This document shows, one piece after another, positions 16,524 to 26,378 of a stretch of DNA of 64,000 bases (positions are counted from its first letter, which is position 1; each line of letters starts with the position of its first letter). The DNA is from Paenisporosarcina sp. HGH0030 (GTDB taxonomy: Bacteria > Bacillota > Bacilli > Bacillales_A > Planococcaceae), in assembly GCF_000411295.1 (NCBI RefSeq), contig NZ_KE150421.1, positions 1,945,451-2,009,450 on the forward strand, read 5' to 3'. The notes under the pieces are model-generated. The model searched no databases. It was given only the letters and a program-made list of their open reading frames with translations, and was not told the origin of the DNA. The position numbers were made by a program, and so were the translations under genes.

Positions 16524-17866
16524 ACGACTACACCTCGTTTCACTGGCTCGAATAACGATTCGTCCATGTCAATTCCAAAGACACGGATTCGATTTAAACA
16601 CTGGGGGATTTCACCAGTCGGAATAAAATGTCCTTCGACCTCTCCATCCTTCGTTAAACCGGTCCTTTGAAACTTAAAGATTTCAACAATCCGATGTTTG
16701 CCATCATTTTTTTGCACTTCAGAAATCGAAACGATTTTCCGAGTTCCATCTGTCAGTCGTGTTGCCTGAATAATGATGTCTAAAGCTCCGACAATGTATT
16801 CTCGAATAATAGTAGAAGGTAAATCCATTCCTGCCATGATGACCATCGCTTCCACTCGGCGCAATGCATCGTCCGCATTATTGGCATGGACAGTTGTGAT
16901 TGACCCTTCGTGCCCGGTGTTCATCGCTTGGAGCATATCAAATGCTTCGCCACTTCGAACTTCCCCGACAATGATACGGTCTGGCCTCATACGTAGCGCG
17001 TTTCGCACCAAGTTTCGGATGCTGACTTCGCCTTTTCCTTCAACGTTCGCTGGTCTGGCTTCCATTCCAACAACGTTAGGTCGGTCGAGTCGAAGCTCTG
17101 CCGAATCTTCTATCGTAATGACCCGTTCTCCGTGAGGAATGGATGTTGCGATTACATTCAACAAGGTTGTTTTACCAGATCCTGTACCGCCACTGATAAG
17201 AGTGTTCATTTTGGCTCTGACAATCCCGTCTAGAAACGTTGCCATATCTTTGCTCATGGAATTAAACTGCAGTAAATCCTCCACTTTAAATGGTTCTGCT
17301 CGGAATTTCCGGATGGAAACCAGTGTGCCTGATAAACTGATTGGTGAAATAACTGCATTTACACGGCTGCCATCTGGCAATCTGGCATCTACCATTGGTG
17401 AGCTTTCATCGATTCGTCTGCCGAGTGGTGCAACAATTCGGTCCACAATGTGCCGAACGTGCTCATCATTCCTGAAGGCAATTTGTACTTCCTGAAGCTT
17501 TCCTTTTCTTTCCACATAAACTTCCTGATATCCATTGATCAGAATCTCCGTAATATCGGGATCATTTATGAGAGGTTCGAGCGGTCCAAAACCTACTGAT
17601 TCGTCTAGAATTCTAGTAATTAACAGTTCTTTATCATGCCTTGAAATAATCACTTTCTCTTCGGACATGAAAGTAGAAACATATTGTTCGATGCGTAAAC
17701 GCATTTCTCCTGAAGACAACTGCGTTAAGGCTTCTAAGTTTGTGTCGCGCAATAAACGTGCCTTATAATGTTCGACTAATTCATCGACGAGGTGGTTTTC
17801 ATATTCGTAAGAGGTTGGCTTTTTCTGCACAAGCTTCTCTTTTCTCTTTTCAAACAGTGAGCTCAT
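16520..17866 (-). CDS. tadA: TadA/CpaF secretion ATPase
   Basis: 448 residues, a GspE/PilT-superfamily hexameric ATPase. The N-terminal domain covers about 1-150. The Walker A GGTGSGKTTLLN is near 228-239, followed by the Asp box ITIEDSAELR, the Walker B RPDRIIVGEVR and the His box TTVHANNADDALRR. It powers Flp pilus assembly at the cytoplasmic face. The ATG is preceded by AGGAGGTGAAGAGGG, which overlaps the tadZ stop region. It belongs to the contiguous order cpaB-tadZ-tadA-tadB-tadC. Confidence 0.96.
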   Translation of the reverse strand: MSSLFEKRKEKLVQKKPTSYEYENHLVDELVEHYKARLLRDTNLEALTQLSSGEMRLRIEQYVSTFMSEEKVIISRHDKELLITRILDESVGFGPLEPLINDPDITEILINGYQEVYVERKGKLQEVQIAFRNDEHVRHIVDRIVAPLGRRIDESSPMVDARLPDGSRVNAVISPISLSGTLVSIRKFRAEPFKVEDLLQFNSMSKDMATFLDGIVRAKMNTLISGGTGSGKTTLLNVIATSIPHGERVITIEDSAELRLDRPNVVGMEARPANVEGKGEVSIRNLVRNALRMRPDRIIVGEVRSGEAFDMLQAMNTGHEGSITTVHANNADDALRRVEAMVIMAGMDLPSTIIREYIVGALDIIIQATRLTDGTRKIVSISEVQKNDGKHRIVEIFKFQRTGLTKDGEVEGHFIPTGEIPQCLNRIRVFGIDMDESLFEPVKRGVVV

Positions 17867-17879
17867 CCCTCTTCACCTC

Positions 17880-19037
17880 CTATTGCTTTAATACATCTCG
17901 TGCAAACTTTCGAATATCTTTGGCAAATGGGATTAATTTACGCTCTTTCTGCACTTTTCTGACGGGCATGCCTTTATTGATATAGGGTTGTAACCCCTTA
18001 ATGTCCCTGCGAATGGAAGCAGCAACCGGAAAACGCAGTACATTTTTCAAATCACTTTGCTGGACTTCGTTTTCTTTGGCCAGTTCATTCAGCACGATTT
18101 CCATGCGATTTGCCAATGAAATGCCGAGCCTTGTGCTCAGTGTCTCGAACTGCTTCAACGTTTTGAGTGCTGAAGTTTCAGGAGCTAATATGTAAAATAC
18201 TTTGTCTGACTCTTCTAATGCTGTAACAACCTGTGTATTCATATGACTTGGCAAATCAATTAACACGTAATCAAATGAACGTCGGCATGTACGAATCAAT
18301 TTGGCAATAAACTCTTCATCGATTGATTCCGCAATTTCCGCGTCACAAGGGCTAATGAGAATTTCTAGCTTGGAATCTTCCTGCGTTTCCGATACATTCC
18401 GGATATGACTTTCATTTAATTCCTCAACTACTGGCATTAAGTCGGCCAGCGAACGGTTAGATTCAATAGAAAAGACGTTTTCGATTCCACCGTACTGAGT
18501 GTTCAAATCGATCAAAATCACTTCCGCCGTTGACTCAAGCTTTAAAGTTTGAGCAACTGAAGAAGCAATTAATGTACGGCCACTTCCACCTTTTCCACTA
18601 TAGAAAGAAAAAATCTTCCCCCGATTCCTCCCATAGGTTACAGCTGCTTCTTCCATCGAATTCTTCTTAATTTCATAGTTTTTTACGATAGTTGGGAATC
18701 GGCTGGCAAATAAACTGGCTTCATCAGGGAATACGAAGAACTCATCCGCTCCTGAACGAATGATTGAACGGAGCAATGAAAAGTCAGATTCATTGGCAAC
18801 AAACAATAGCAGACATGCCGGGTTAACCATTCGAATCGATTGAACCAATTCCACAGAAGCTTCTGTTTCAAATTGAGAAACAATCACAATATCTCGTGTT
18901 TCCCGATTCATTTCACGAATGGCTTCTGGATAATTAACCGTAGTTACGCTTTTTGAAAAACTTTCAGCAATTATTTTTAGTTGCGCCGTGCTTTGCTCCC
19001 CTTCACTAACAATCAAAATATTTATATGTGATTCCAT
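17880..19037 (-). CDS. tadZ: TadZ/CpaE-like localisation ATPase
   Basis: 385 residues: an atypical receiver-like domain (about 1-125) followed by a ParA/MinD-type domain. The deviant Walker A reads GKGGSGRTLIASS, so the signature lysine of KGG is present but the usual P-loop lysine is arginine. The Walker A' region VILIDLNTQYGG and the switch DYVLIDLPSHMN follow. TadZ proteins mark the pole or site for Tad assembly, and family members often have atypical ATP sites. The ribosome site is AAGAGAGG. It is coupled to tadA downstream. Confidence 0.9.
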   Translation of the reverse strand: MESHINILIVSEGEQSTAQLKIIAESFSKSVTTVNYPEAIREMNRETRDIVIVSQFETEASVELVQSIRMVNPACLLLFVANESDFSLLRSIIRSGADEFFVFPDEASLFASRFPTIVKNYEIKKNSMEEAAVTYGRNRGKIFSFYSGKGGSGRTLIASSVAQTLKLESTAEVILIDLNTQYGGIENVFSIESNRSLADLMPVVEELNESHIRNVSETQEDSKLEILISPCDAEIAESIDEEFIAKLIRTCRRSFDYVLIDLPSHMNTQVVTALEESDKVFYILAPETSALKTLKQFETLSTRLGISLANRMEIVLNELAKENEVQQSDLKNVLRFPVAASIRRDIKGLQPYINKGMPVRKVQKERKLIPFAKDIRKFARDVLKQ

Positions 19038-19058
19038 CTTGTCAGCCTCTCTTCTTTA

Positions 19059-19859
19059 TTACTGTCCGCTGCCTGAAGTCGTTCCTGCTGCTTTCGGTGT
19101 TTCTTTTTTTGTATTATCTTTTGGTTGTACAGGTGTAGGTGCAGGCTTCGTTGCTGGTGGAGTTGCTGGTTTAGCTTCCGACTTTGGCTGTGCGGCTGCA
19201 TCCTCCTGCGTTGCTTGTTCTTCAGTTTCTTCTAGAGGCAGGCTATTTTGACCAACATTAGCTTTTAATATTCGAATATGATCAGCATAATTTTGCATAT
19301 GTATTAGTTTAGGTGCTTGTTCAGCTGTCACTTCGACTGCAATCCCTCTCATGCCATCTTTATTACCTAACGCCCATCTTACTACCACATCTTTCATGAA
19401 CATGGTCGTTTTGCGGTCGCCATTATTATCAGTCGATACAACAATATCCACTCGATCTAGAGTTTCGATTACTTGGTCAAATTGAATTTTTTCTGAGCTA
19501 TTTAAGCTGACCAACCGATTATTTTCATTTTGTAGTGTTGTAGCTGGTTTGATCATGCTTTTGGTGATGATATCCCCGTCCTTGAGAGGCAGGACGGAAA
19601 CTTGGTACTGCAGTTCTTCGAACGATGTGATATGAGAATCTTTAACTACAAACTTATTTGGAATTTCCATAACGGTTACTTGGTCTTCCTGAATTACTTC
19701 TCGAGAAAGAATCTCTCCATTAGCCACATAAATTTTTGTCATTGCTCCTAATTCGGAATTTAAGTCTTTAACTTTCTGAAGGACCATATACCCAGTGGCG
19801 GCCGCTAAAATAAAGGCCAAAATAAAGAATACAGCCGCACGCCTTTTTGCCTCTAACAT
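19059..19859 (-). CDS. cpaB: CpaB/RcpC-like pilus assembly protein
   Basis: 266 residues: one N-terminal membrane helix (about 8-27), a SAF domain (about 40-115: VANGEILSREVIQEDQVTVM) and a second RcpC-type domain. A long Ala/Pro/Lys-rich low-complexity tail (about 215-266) is probably cell-wall spanning. In Gram-negatives the partner is a secretin; no secretin exists here, as expected for a monoderm. It is first gene of the operon, after a candidate promoter at 19942-19971. Confidence 0.88.
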   Translation of the reverse strand: MLEAKRRAAVFFILAFILAAATGYMVLQKVKDLNSELGAMTKIYVANGEILSREVIQEDQVTVMEIPNKFVVKDSHITSFEELQYQVSVLPLKDGDIITKSMIKPATTLQNENNRLVSLNSSEKIQFDQVIETLDRVDIVVSTDNNGDRKTTMFMKDVVVRWALGNKDGMRGIAVEVTAEQAPKLIHMQNYADHIRILKANVGQNSLPLEETEEQATQEDAAAQPKSEAKPATPPATKPAPTPVQPKDNTKKETPKAAGTTSGSGQ

Positions 19860-20273
19860 TCATTAATCCCTCTTTTCAAAATGGTTTCTTTTTTACTTAT
19901 TTAGGTATAATCCTTCAATGAATACCTCTAAGGTCATATATTATTTACCACTTCCTTTCCCATAATGTCAAAGTTGGATAATATTTACAACTAATTTTCG
20001 TAGTTCCCTTGTACCGTGTAAATAAACCTATTTAAAGATATTTATTTTTACCTAATCACCAAAACGTTGATATAATGCGATTCGTTAAATTTGATACACT
20101 TTTAAATCACAACTATTCTACCTTTAATAAACCTTTTTTTTACAATTAGAGGGTATAATGATTCTTTATTTTTTCCATGTAATACCAATAACCTCGACTT
20201 CAAGATACTTAAAATCAAGTGTTTTGAATGTATTCCTTCTATATAATAAGTGCGTTATTTTCCCCAATAGAAA
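19860..20273. other. AT-rich intergenic region upstream of the Tad locus
   Basis: About 410 bases without a convincing gene. It carries the candidate Tad promoter at 19942-19971. The rest is AT-rich with scattered TATAAT-like words (for example 20151-20160), and no clear regulator site was seen. Confidence 0.6.
19942..19971 (-). promoter_or_regulatory. Candidate sigma-A promoter of the Tad operon
   Basis: On the minus strand TTGACA (19971-19966) and TAAATA (19947-19942) are 18 bases apart, about 80 bases upstream of cpaB. Confidence 0.5.
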
Positions 20274-20312
20274 AACCGCTTCATTTCTCCATTTGGAGAG
20301 AATGTAGCGGTT
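20274..20312 (-). terminator. Terminator of the met operon
   Basis: A long interrupted stem (AACCGCT.TCATTTCTCC / GGAGAGAATG.TAGCGGTT, loop ATTT) is followed by a T-run on the minus strand, immediately after hom. Confidence 0.85.
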
Positions 20313-20320
20313 CGATTTTC

Positions 20321-21307
20321 TTATATAGTGACTAAAATTTGAGTCCGTTTGCCGATAATTTCTGCATAATCTTTCACCATGGCACTTGCAGTCGGTAATT
20401 TACCTGCTCCCGGGCCCACTAATGTTAAAGTTCCCATGTAATCCGTTTCAAGCGCAATTGCGTTATTTACTCCCTCAATTGCATACAAAGGATGCTCTGG
20501 ACCTACCAATCTTGGACCAACACTTGCATGTAAGGACCCATCTACCTTTTCGACAATTTCTGCCACATGTCTGAAACGCAAACCCTCCCTTGCAGCCCCC
20601 AGTACTTGTTCAAGAGTGATATCTGCTATTCCTTCAATCGATACATCATCCCACTTTGGTTGTTTACCGAATGCTAAATTACTCAATATCATAAGCTTTC
20701 GAAATGCGTCTTGACCTGAAATGTCATTGAAAGGATCTGCCTCTGCGTACCCCAGTAACTTTGCTTCCTCCAAAGCATCCTGAAAACTGCTTTCTTGCAC
20801 CCTCATTTGAGTTAAGATGTAATTTGATGTTCCATTTAATATCCCTTGAATTCTTTGTACCTGATTTACTAGAAGAATATTTTTCAAAGTTGAAATTATG
20901 GGAACACCGCCAGCTGTAGTTGCTTCATATCCTACATGGACACCTTGCCTATTTGCAAGTTCCTGTAACTCCAAGCCATGCTTTGAGAACATGACTTTAT
21001 TAGCCGTAATGACATGACAACCTTTTTGAATGGCCTTACATAAATAATCGTAAGCAGGGTCTTCTCCCACAATGGCTTCAAAAACAATTTGAAGATCTGG
21101 GATAGCTTCAATTTCATCAAAGTTGTCAGTGAACAATACATCTGGAGCTGCCATGCGGCTTTTTGTCTTATCTCTTATCAGAATTGCTTTGATGTCTATA
21201 TCTAATCCAAGTGATTCTTTTAATTGATCCTTTTTCTCATTAAGTATTTGGTAAATACCTTGACCAACTGTGCCAAAACCTAAGATTGCTGCTTGAATCG
21301 TCGCCAT
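20321..21307 (-). CDS. hom: Homoserine dehydrogenase, short form
   Basis: 328 residues. The N-terminal NAD(P)-binding fold has GFGTVGQGIYQIL, and the catalytic domain contains ATTAGGVPIISTLKN, GILNGTSNYILTQM and EADPFNDISGQDAFRKL. It reduces aspartate semialdehyde to homoserine, supplying MetX. The ATG at 21307 (GGGGGTAAAGTC upstream) overlaps the metX end by 28 bases. It lacks the C-terminal ACT domain of the common ~430-residue Bacillus enzyme, so feedback control by threonine may be absent. It is third in a methionine operon controlled by the SAM riboswitch. Confidence 0.93.
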   Translation of the reverse strand: MATIQAAILGFGTVGQGIYQILNEKKDQLKESLGLDIDIKAILIRDKTKSRMAAPDVLFTDNFDEIEAIPDLQIVFEAIVGEDPAYDYLCKAIQKGCHVITANKVMFSKHGLELQELANRQGVHVGYEATTAGGVPIISTLKNILLVNQVQRIQGILNGTSNYILTQMRVQESSFQDALEEAKLLGYAEADPFNDISGQDAFRKLMILSNLAFGKQPKWDDVSIEGIADITLEQVLGAAREGLRFRHVAEIVEKVDGSLHASVGPRLVGPEHPLYAIEGVNNAIALETDYMGTLTLVGPGAGKLPTASAMVKDYAEIIGKRTQILVTI

Positions 21308-22335
21308 GACTTTACCCCCAAGTGAACAGATAATATATCTCCCCATGTCTCAAATTCAGTCAGAAAGCCATCATGACCGAATCGTGTGTTGACCATACAG
21401 AAATGATGATCAGGAACGAGATGCGCAAAAGAGCAAATGTCCTCAGGTGGATATAGTAAATCATATGTGAATGCTATGGTAATCACTTTTGCTTCAAATT
21501 GCTTTGCCGCAATTTCTATACCCCCTCTATCCCTTCCGATATCATGGGTATTCATTGCTCTTAACAAGGTAAGGTAGCTATTCGCATCAAAACGGTTAGC
21601 CAGTTTTACCCCTTGATATTTCATATAGGATTCGATTTCGAACAATCCATCGCTTCTGGTCTTTCTGGCAAAACGGTTCTTATGTAATTGTTCACTACGA
21701 TAAGTAACCAGCCCCGCCATTCGAGCCGTTTCAAACCCCTTGATATCCGAGGAACAGGTATAGTTTCCATTGAGATAATTCGCATCCGTCTCAATTGCAT
21801 GGATTCCAATGTAGTTAAAAGCAATACCTGTGTCACTTAGATAAGGGGTAACTGCTAAAGGAATAAGAATATCCATATCTTTTGGATAAAGTAATCCCCA
21901 CTCCAGAACACGCATGCCACCAAGTGACCCACCAACTACCGCATGAAGCCGATTAATACCCAAAGCCTGTAATGCCTTTTTTTCCGCATGAACCATATCG
22001 CGAATTGTAATTGTCGGAAAGGATGATCGATATGGATTGCCTGTAGAGGGATTGATGGTCAACGGCCCCGTCGTACCCGAGCATCCTCCAAGGACATTCA
22101 GTGTAATAACTCGAAAAGAGTCGGTATCAATATTCTTTCCCGGTCCAATTAATCCGCTCCACCAGCCTGGTGTTTCCTTTGATCCAATGGCATATTGATT
22201 GCCAGTTAACGCATGACAAACCAAAACAACTGGTGCTTCTGGAGGACCAAGAGTTTCATATGAAAGTTCAACATGCTCAAGCCATTCCCCAGACTCTAGT
22301 TGAAAATTACCGATTGTCACACTTCCTGTTGCCAT
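21280..22335 (-). CDS. metX: Homoserine O-acetyltransferase
   Basis: 351 residues, alpha/beta-hydrolase fold. The nucleophile serine is in VVGGSLGGMRVLEW (about residue 140), the catalytic Asp is in the FTYDLLYPPEDI region and the His in NTRFGHDGFLTEF. It transfers an acyl group from acyl-CoA to homoserine, the activated substrate for MetY. The ATG at 22335 follows GGAGGTGAATTTA, and the metY stop is just upstream. By family, acetyl versus succinyl specificity cannot be fully settled from sequence by eye, but pairing with MetY favours acetyl. Confidence 0.94.
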   Translation of the reverse strand: MATGSVTIGNFQLESGEWLEHVELSYETLGPPEAPVVLVCHALTGNQYAIGSKETPGWWSGLIGPGKNIDTDSFRVITLNVLGGCSGTTGPLTINPSTGNPYRSSFPTITIRDMVHAEKKALQALGINRLHAVVGGSLGGMRVLEWGLLYPKDMDILIPLAVTPYLSDTGIAFNYIGIHAIETDANYLNGNYTCSSDIKGFETARMAGLVTYRSEQLHKNRFARKTRSDGLFEIESYMKYQGVKLANRFDANSYLTLLRAMNTHDIGRDRGGIEIAAKQFEAKVITIAFTYDLLYPPEDICSFAHLVPDHHFCMVNTRFGHDGFLTEFETWGDILSVHLGVKSWRRFKQQS

Positions 22336-22351
22336 TAAATTCACCTCCACA

Positions 22352-23641
22352 TTAAGCCGTTACGACGGTGGCATGTTCTATTGCTTTCCCCAAATCGGCT
22401 ACCAGGTCTTTCACAGATTCCAATCCTACTGATAGACGAATCAACTCTTCCGTTACACCCGATTGCTTCAACTCTTCGCTACTTAACTGTTGATGGGTTG
22501 TTGAAGCAGGATGGATAATGAGCGATTTTGCATCCCCTACATTAGCCACATGCGACCAGATTTGGACATGGTCGATAAGTTTTCGTCCTGCTTCCCGACC
22601 CCCTTTAATGCCAAAATTCACAATCGAGCCGTATCCATTCTTTAAGTACTTGTTTGCCAATTGATGAGATGGATGAGATTCGAAACCATTGAAGCTTACC
22701 CATTCTACTGCCGGATGATTTGCTAAGTATTGTGCGACTGCAATTGCATTTTCATTATGTTTCGGTACGCGGAGATGCAATGTTTCAAGACCTTGCAAAA
22801 AAGCGAATGCATTATCCGGGCTTAGGCATGGACCGAAGTCACGCAGTAGCTGGACCCGCAGTTTAATCGCGAAAGCCACTTGTGGGACATCAATCCCGTA
22901 ACGAAGGCCATGGTAGCTCGTATCCGGTTCCGTAAAGCCAGGAAACTTCTCGCTGTTCCAATCAAACTTACCTGCATCCACAACGACACCGCCGATTGAC
23001 GTACCGTGTCCCCCAATCCATTTCGTAGCTGAATGAACGACTACATCCGCACCGAATTCGATAGGGTTGCTTCCGTATGGCGTTGCAAACGTATTATCGA
23101 TAATCAACGGAATTCCGTTCTCGTGTGCAATGTCAGCTACAGCTTCTACGTCCAAAACATGAAGGCTTGGGTTTCCGATGATTTCCCCGAAAATGGCTTT
23201 TGTTTTATCGGTAATGGCCCCGCGGAAATTCTCAGGATCGGTGGAATCTACAAACTTCACCGTGATCCCATACCGTGGAAGTGTATTGGCAAATAGATTG
23301 TAAGTCCCACCATACAAATTGCCAGCAGCGACGATTTCATCACCTGCTCCTGCTACATTCAGAATGGAGAAGGCTATCGCAGCCATGCCACTCGATAGGG
23401 CTACCGCTGCTGTGCCACCTTCCAATAACGCGATTCGCTGTTCAAATACGTCCACAGTAGGGTTGCCGATGCGTGAATAAATGTGTCCAACTTCCTGCAA
23501 GGCGAATAAGTTTTGGGCATGTTCCGTATCTCTGAAAACAAAAGAAGTTGTTTTGTGGATTGGCACTGCACGGGAACCCGTAATTGGGTCCGGCTGCTGA
23601 CCTCCGTGTAAAAGTAGAGTTTCCGGTTGAAGATTTGTCAT
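22352..23641 (-). CDS. metY: O-acetylhomoserine sulfhydrylase (aminocarboxypropyltransferase)
   Basis: 429 residues, Cys/Met-metabolism PLP enzyme. [21 protein letters not shown] and the PLP lysine motif [16 protein letters not shown] (Lys about 208) are present. The length of ~430 fits MetY rather than the ~380-residue cystathionine enzymes. It makes homocysteine directly from O-acetylhomoserine and sulfide. It is first gene of the operon, with AGGAGGGAAAACA before the ATG and an S-box leader upstream. Confidence 0.95.
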   Translation of the reverse strand: MTNLQPETLLLHGGQQPDPITGSRAVPIHKTTSFVFRDTEHAQNLFALQEVGHIYSRIGNPTVDVFEQRIALLEGGTAAVALSSGMAAIAFSILNVAGAGDEIVAAGNLYGGTYNLFANTLPRYGITVKFVDSTDPENFRGAITDKTKAIFGEIIGNPSLHVLDVEAVADIAHENGIPLIIDNTFATPYGSNPIEFGADVVVHSATKWIGGHGTSIGGVVVDAGKFDWNSEKFPGFTEPDTSYHGLRYGIDVPQVAFAIKLRVQLLRDFGPCLSPDNAFAFLQGLETLHLRVPKHNENAIAVAQYLANHPAVEWVSFNGFESHPSHQLANKYLKNGYGSIVNFGIKGGREAGRKLIDHVQIWSHVANVGDAKSLIIHPASTTHQQLSSEELKQSGVTEELIRLSVGLESVKDLVADLGKAIEHATVVTA

Positions 23642-23705
23642 TGTTTTCCCTCCTGGATTGTGTTTTAGATGGAAGTGTGGAGGCGAAAGAGGAGTTTTAT
23701 GAACA

Positions 23706-23877
23706 GAAAAAAGCCCCGTCTTCGCTTAAGAAGAGGGGCTCACAAGTGCGTGATCCTCCTCTTATCTTTCAGATCTCCACTAAAGAAATCTGTAGGAATT
23801 AGCACCTTTGCAAGTTAATCACTTGCCGGTTGCCGGGCATCGCAGGGCCTAGTCCCTCCGCCACTCTAGATAAGAGT
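23706..23877 (-). promoter_or_regulatory. SAM-I (S-box) riboswitch with its terminator
   Basis: Read on the minus strand, the leader begins CTCTTATC (23877). It continues with GGCGGAGGGACTAGGCCC and GATGCCCGGCAACC, and closes P1 with GATAAGAG (about 23766-23758). This is the conserved S-box aptamer. A GC-rich hairpin, AGCCCC...GGGGCT with a T-run (23740-23706), is the expression-platform terminator. SAM binding should stop transcription into metY-metX-hom. Confidence 0.96.
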
Positions 23878-23906
23878 ATTTGATTTAGTTTTCCATCTTG
23901 AGAATC

Positions 23907-23936
23907 AGTATATGTTTAATATCCATAAATAGTCAA
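23907..23936 (-). promoter_or_regulatory. Sigma-A promoter of the met operon
   Basis: TTGACT (23936-23931) and TATACT (23912-23907) are 18 bases apart on the minus strand. The predicted start is about 20 bases before the S-box aptamer. Confidence 0.75.
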
Positions 23937-24015
23937 GAATTATTTATATAATTTTTTGAAACTTCTGCCAACACTCAAACGTTTAAAGAGTTAGTGAAAA
24001 AAAGGGGTTGGGAAT

Positions 24016-24666
24016 ATGAATCTTGCATTATGGGTGCTAATCACCTTACTATCAGGTTATTTAATTGGCTGTCTCCACGGTTCAAATGTGGCGCAACGGC
24101 TTTCTGGGGTGAATGTAAAGGAACAGGGAGTAAAGAATGCGGGGGCATCCAATGCCACTATTGTATTAGGCTGGAAATACGGGGCACTCGTTGCATTTGT
24201 TGATATTGGTAAAGGAATACTTGCAATCGTCCTTTTGCGTCTTATATTCGAATCTACTGATGTTTCCTTGGAGTATCAATGGGTCCTATTATTTCTTGTG
24301 GGGGCATCTGTCGTAATAGGTCACAATTATCCATTTCAGATGCATTTTGATGGTGGTAAAGGAACGGCATCTGTTATTGGAGTGATGTTAGTACTGGATT
24401 GGAGAATCGGATTGGTTGGACTTATCTTGCTGGTTGTCGTTTCATTGGTGACAGATTACTTATTAATCGGTGTACTGTTCTTATATATTACATATATCAT
24501 TTTAGCCTTTTTGATTACAGAAAGTACAATACCAATTGTCATAACCACCGCACTCTTCTTACTCGCATTATGGAAGCATCGCGAGAATATACACCGTTTG
24601 AGATCCGGGATGGAACCACGAGTTTCTTCGGTTTTCAAAAAGAAAAAAGTGACTCACTCCAATTAA
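24016..24666 (+). CDS. PlsY-like glycerol-3-phosphate acyltransferase
   Basis: 216 residues, about five membrane helices. All PlsY signature loops are recognisable but diverged: GSNVAQRL, GVKNAGASNATIVLG (for GSGNPGATN), GHNYPFQMHFDGGKGTAS (for GHxFPxFxxFKGGKG) and HRENIHRLRSGMEPR. PlsY transfers acyl from acyl-phosphate to glycerol-3-phosphate in phospholipid synthesis. The departures from consensus suggest a paralog of the housekeeping enzyme. AGGGG lies upstream of the ATG. It is divergent from the met operon. Confidence 0.82.
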   Translation: MNLALWVLITLLSGYLIGCLHGSNVAQRLSGVNVKEQGVKNAGASNATIVLGWKYGALVAFVDIGKGILAIVLLRLIFESTDVSLEYQWVLLFLVGASVVIGHNYPFQMHFDGGKGTASVIGVMLVLDWRIGLVGLILLVVVSLVTDYLLIGVLFLYITYIILAFLITESTIPIVITTALFLLALWKHRENIHRLRSGMEPRVSSVFKKKKVTHSN

Positions 24667-24854
24667 TTGGGGAATCCATTTTTTATTCCGAATTTACTAA
24701 AAAGTCGTTAAAATTTCATTCGGCCAGAACAATCATTATTCCGTGAACCGAATGAAAGTGCTAAACTGAGGTAAGGGGTAAAGACTACTGGCCCGCATCA
24801 TGTCGGTCAATATCTGCCCAACTCCGAACCAACTTTTCTAAGGGAGATGAAACC

Positions 24855-26081
24855 ATGCAAGAAACATTAATCGAACGCCTTGTACGTTATGCCAAAATTG
24901 ATACACAATCAGATGCTGAAAGCACCACTTGTCCATCCACACCAGGTCAGTGGGACTTATTGCACGAACTAGAAAAAGAATTGGCATCAATCGGAATGGA
25001 AGACATTTCACTTGATGACAATGGTTATTTATTTGCCACTTTGCCTGCAAATTCAGAACGTGAATTGCCAACAATCGGCTTTTTAGCTCACGTCGACACA
25101 GCAACTGATTATACAGGTAAAAATGTAAACCCTCAGCGTATCGATTGCTATGAAGGTGGCGACATCCGATTAAACGAAGAAACCGTTATGTCTCCTGACG
25201 ATTTCCCGGAGCTTAATAATTATATCGGGCACACTTTAATAACAACAGATGGCACGACTTTACTAGGTGCCGACAACAAAGCAGGAATTGCTGAAATTAT
25301 GACAGCTATGGAGTTTCTAGTTAATAATCCAGACATTAAACACGGCAAACTTCGTGTTGCCTTTACTCCAGACGAAGAAATTGGGCGTGGGCCACATAAA
25401 TTTGATGTTGAAAAATTTGATGCCAAGTATGCTTATACAATGGATGGCGGACCTCTTGGAGAACTTCAATTTGAAAGTTTCAATGCAGCTGGTGCTAAAG
25501 TTATCACACGTGGGACAAGCGTTCATCCAGGTTCAGCTAAAAACAAAATGGTCAATGCTTTGACCATCGCCATGAAGTTCCAATCTTATATGCCTGCAGA
25601 TGAAGTGCCTGAGAAGACTGAAGGACATGAAGGATTCATCCACTTGATGAATTTCAACGGGCATGTAGAAGAAGCCAAATTGTCTTATATCGTACGTGAC
25701 TTCGACCGTGAAAAATTCGAAGCGAAGAAAGCATTATTTGAAGAAGCTACTTCAAAGATCAAAGAAGAATACGGATCAAATGCAATTTCGTATGAACTGC
25801 ATGATCAATATTACAACATGGGTGAAAAAATTGCGCCTGTAAAAGAAATTGTCGACATTGCACATGAAGCGATGACGAACCTATCAATTAATCCATTAGT
25901 CATCCCAATTCGTGGAGGTACTGACGGTTCACAATTATCATATATGGGCATGCCAACACCTAATATCTTTACAGGTGGCGAAAACTATCATGGGAAATAT
26001 GAATACATTTCAGTCGATAACATGGAAAAAGCAACCAAAGTCATGATTGAAATGATTCAACTGTTTGAAAGAAAAGCTTAA
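24855..26081 (+). CDS. pepT: Peptidase T (tripeptide aminopeptidase)
   Basis: 408 residues, the usual PepT length. M20 zinc-peptidase motifs are visible: LAHVDTA with its metal His/Asp, [14 protein letters not shown], the catalytic Glu in [17 protein letters not shown], a dimerisation domain with [11 protein letters not shown], and the C-terminal metal His in [13 protein letters not shown]. It cleaves N-terminal residues from tripeptides in the cytosol. GGGAG lies upstream of the ATG. It is monocistronic with its own terminator. Confidence 0.96.
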   Translation: MQETLIERLVRYAKIDTQSDAESTTCPSTPGQWDLLHELEKELASIGMEDISLDDNGYLFATLPANSERELPTIGFLAHVDTATDYTGKNVNPQRIDCYEGGDIRLNEETVMSPDDFPELNNYIGHTLITTDGTTLLGADNKAGIAEIMTAMEFLVNNPDIKHGKLRVAFTPDEEIGRGPHKFDVEKFDAKYAYTMDGGPLGELQFESFNAAGAKVITRGTSVHPGSAKNKMVNALTIAMKFQSYMPADEVPEKTEGHEGFIHLMNFNGHVEEAKLSYIVRDFDREKFEAKKALFEEATSKIKEEYGSNAISYELHDQYYNMGEKIAPVKEIVDIAHEAMTNLSINPLVIPIRGGTDGSQLSYMGMPTPNIFTGGENYHGKYEYISVDNMEKATKVMIEMIQLFERKA

Positions 26082-26093
26082 TATTGCCATAAC

Positions 26094-26137
26094 ACAAGCA
26101 TTGACTGTCCTCCTGACAGACTGTGCTTGTTTTTTTA
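26094..26137 (+). terminator. Terminator of pepT
   Basis: ACAAGCA...TGCTTGT outer stem with a TGACTGTC/GACAGACTG inner helix, followed by seven T residues. Confidence 0.85.
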
Positions 26138-26298
26138 TGGAATTTCCCATGACATTGAAATTCCCAAAAAACGTCACCTAATTTTGCGTCATCTGGCATA
26201 TATTTTATGGGAATCGTAGAAAACATCATAAGCAGGTCATGATTACTTATCCTGCACCGACAACTTCACAATTTTGTAAAGACTTTTCCAGTAAATAA

Positions 26299-26313
26299 TG
26301 AAAATCATTCTCA
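26299..26313 (+). promoter_or_regulatory. Fur box upstream of the siderophore ATPase gene
   Basis: TGAAAATCATTCTCA matches the 7-1-7 Fur consensus TGATAATNATTATCA at 12 of 14 defined positions. It lies 65 bases before the ABC gene. Confidence 0.8.
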
Positions 26314-26378
26314 TTAATTCTTTGTTTTATGGTATGATGTTTTAAGTGAGAACACCTATCAGTTAGATGGAGGTTACA

